Shown here piece by piece: positions 63,034 through 64,000 of a stretch of 64,000 nucleotides of DNA. The stretch lies in contig NZ_SRYA01000022.1 of NCBI RefSeq assembly GCF_004793545.1, forward strand, positions 1 to 64,000, read 5' to 3'. Every line of letters starts with the position of its first letter. The stretch's first letter is position 1. The position numbers were made by a program, and so were the translations under genes. The DNA is from Petralouisia muris. GTDB taxonomy: Bacteria > Bacillota > Clostridia > Lachnospirales > Lachnospiraceae. The notes beneath the pieces are model-generated. The model had not been told where the DNA came from, ran no database searches, and saw only the letters and a list, made by a program, of their open reading frames with translations.

Positions 63034-63390
63034 ATGAAATTTTCAGAATCATTGAAAAAGAACAGTTATTTCCAGAATGTATATAAACATGGAAAATCTT
63101 ATGCAAACCGTTTTTTTGTCATGTATGTTCTGGAAAACAATACAGAAAAGAACAGATTAGGAATATCAGTCAGTAAAAAAGTAGGAAATAGTGTTTTAAG
63201 ACATCATATTACAAGGTTAGTACGGGAAGCTTATCGTTTACAGGAAGAAATGTTTGAAAATGGTCTGGATATTGTAGTCATTGCAAGAGCAGCAGCAAAA
63301 AATATTACTTATCGTGAAACTGAGAAAGCATTACTGCATCTTGGAGGACTTCATCACATTTTAATAAGAAAAGAAGATGGAATATTTTGA
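63034..63390 (+). CDS. rnpA: Ribonuclease P protein component
   Basis: The 118-residue basic protein supports the RNase P ribozyme in tRNA 5' maturation. It begins [20 protein letters not shown] and has the RNR-type motif in [20 protein letters not shown] followed by [13 protein letters not shown] lies eight bases before the ATG. It overlaps yidD. Confidence 0.97.
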   Translation: MKFSESLKKNSYFQNVYKHGKSYANRFFVMYVLENNTEKNRLGISVSKKVGNSVLRHHITRLVREAYRLQEEMFENGLDIVVIARAAAKNITYRETEKALLHLGGLHHILIRKEDGIF

Positions 63391-63596
63391 AACGTATATT
63401 AATTGCTTTAATTAGGCTATATAGGTTGTATTTGTCACCTTTAAAAACTACAAAATGCCCTTATTATCCTACCTGTTCCACTTATGGACTGGAAGCGATT
63501 CAGAAACATGGCGCATTAAAAGGGTCTTTGTTAGCAGGATGGAGAATATTAAGATGTAATCCTTTTTCAAAAGGCGGATACGATCCAGTTCCATGA
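63387..63596 (+). CDS. yidD: Membrane protein insertion efficiency factor YidD
   Basis: The 69-residue protein matches Yid[21 protein letters not shown], then [15 protein letters not shown] and [19 protein letters not shown]. It uses a TTG start that overlaps the rnpA stop codon (TTGA), so it depends on coupling. The shortness and cysteines ([12 protein letters not shown]) are typical. Confidence 0.95.
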   Translation: MKRILIALIRLYRLYLSPLKTTKCPYYPTCSTYGLEAIQKHGALKGSLLAGWRILRCNPFSKGGYDPVP

Positions 63597-63614
63597 TTTT
63601 AGGAGGTTTGTTAA

Positions 63615-64000
63615 TTGACGGAAATAATTTTGACCCAGTATCCTGGTAGATTCATAGGGCCGGTTGCTAAGCTGATCGGTTATATTATGAATGCCCTCTA
63701 TACTTTTTTAGATAGTGCATTTGGCGTTCAGAACATTGCCCTGTGTATTATTTTATTTACAGTAATTATTTATATACTGATGTTTCCGCTGACTTATAAG
63801 CAGCAGAAATTTTCCAGGCTTTCTCAGGAGATGTCTCCGGAAATCAATGCAATTCGAGAAAAATATAAGAATAAAAAAGATCAGGTATCCATTCAGAAGA
63901 TGAACGAGGAAACGCAGATGGTATACGAAAAGTACGGCGTATCTACCATGGGAAGCTGCGTTCAGCTTTTGATTAACTTTCCGATACTGCTTGCAATGTA
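63615..64000 (+). CDS. yidC: Membrane protein insertase YidC/OxaA, partial
   Basis: A TTG start at 63615, with AGGAGG eight bases upstream, opens a frame that runs to the window edge. The visible part starts LTEIILTQYPGRFIGPVAKL and continues with a membrane segment NIALCIILFTVIIYILMFPL. The conserved cytoplasmic hairpin QQKFSRLSQEMSPEINAI and KYGVSTMGSCVQLLINFPIL follow. About 128 codons are present; the rest is outside. The Gly/Ser-Cys-Val in the usual NP-x-(A/G)GC site is a family variant. Confidence 0.93.
   Translation, partial: MTEIILTQYPGRFIGPVAKLIGYIMNALYTFLDSAFGVQNIALCIILFTVIIYILMFPLTYKQQKFSRLSQEMSPEINAIREKYKNKKDQVSIQKMNEETQMVYEKYGVSTMGSCVQLLINFPILLAM

Overview
The window is a chromosomal segment that ends inside the replication-origin region of a low-to-medium-GC Firmicute. 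The features point to a gut Lachnospiraceae (Clostridium cluster XIVa): protein families typical of that group, strong GGAGG ribosome sites, TTGACA/TATAAT promoters and bipartite DnaA-box clusters. This placement is inferred from gene content, not from a database search.

Layout. 1-330: upstream leader of what looks like an rRNA operon running off the left edge, plus tRNA-Ser(GCT). 0.4-6.4 kb: a chemoreceptor, two-subunit class I fumarase, and a DUF2975/HTH/DUF4173 operon behind a perfect palindrome. 6.4-9.8 kb: a large secreted leucine-rich-repeat/Ig-like surface protein. 10-11.6 kb: an internally deleted ATP-pyrophosphatase, a CorA-like membrane protein behind a structured leader, and a fragment resembling a cobalamin aptamer. 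11.6-27 kb: a leftward B12-dependent 1,2-propanediol utilisation (pdu) microcompartment operon in the order pduA-B-C-D-E-G-H-K-J-L-eutJ-M-N-O-P-S-T-U-V. 27.2-30.8 kb: pduQ, an AraC-type response regulator and a PocR-domain sensor histidine kinase whose catalytic residues are lost. 31.2-33.9 kb: a BtuFCD/FecBCD-type uptake system.

34-42.2 kb: a lipoprotein/ABC cluster of unknown substrate with its own two-component system; both units carry the same 11-bp-phased direct repeats upstream. 42.3-53.3 kb: accessory region with a frameshifted surface-protein remnant, XRE and AraC/GyrI regulators, LytTR-DUF3021, a CmpB-like membrane protein, TelA and XpaC, a COG3044 ATPase, a frameshifted remnant, a 95-bp inverted-repeat element and a soluble PocR-domain mini-chemoreceptor. 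53.5-64 kb: the conserved origin block gyrA-gyrB-recF-yaaA-dnaN-dnaA, then rightward rpmH-rnpA-yidD-yidC (cut by the edge), with DnaA boxes on both sides of dnaA.

How it fits together. 1,2-propanediol, a product of fucose and rhamnose fermentation, would be dehydrated by PduCDE inside the shell. PduP, PduL and PduQ then convert propionaldehyde to propionyl-CoA/propionyl-phosphate and 1-propanol. PduG/H, PduO and PduS maintain the cobalamin cofactor, and the neighbouring ABC importer may supply it. Control appears to run through a PocR-domain protein and an AraC response regulator acting on an activator-type promoter before pduA. A second PocR protein carries a chemotaxis signalling tip. No pduW, pduX or pduF was found here.
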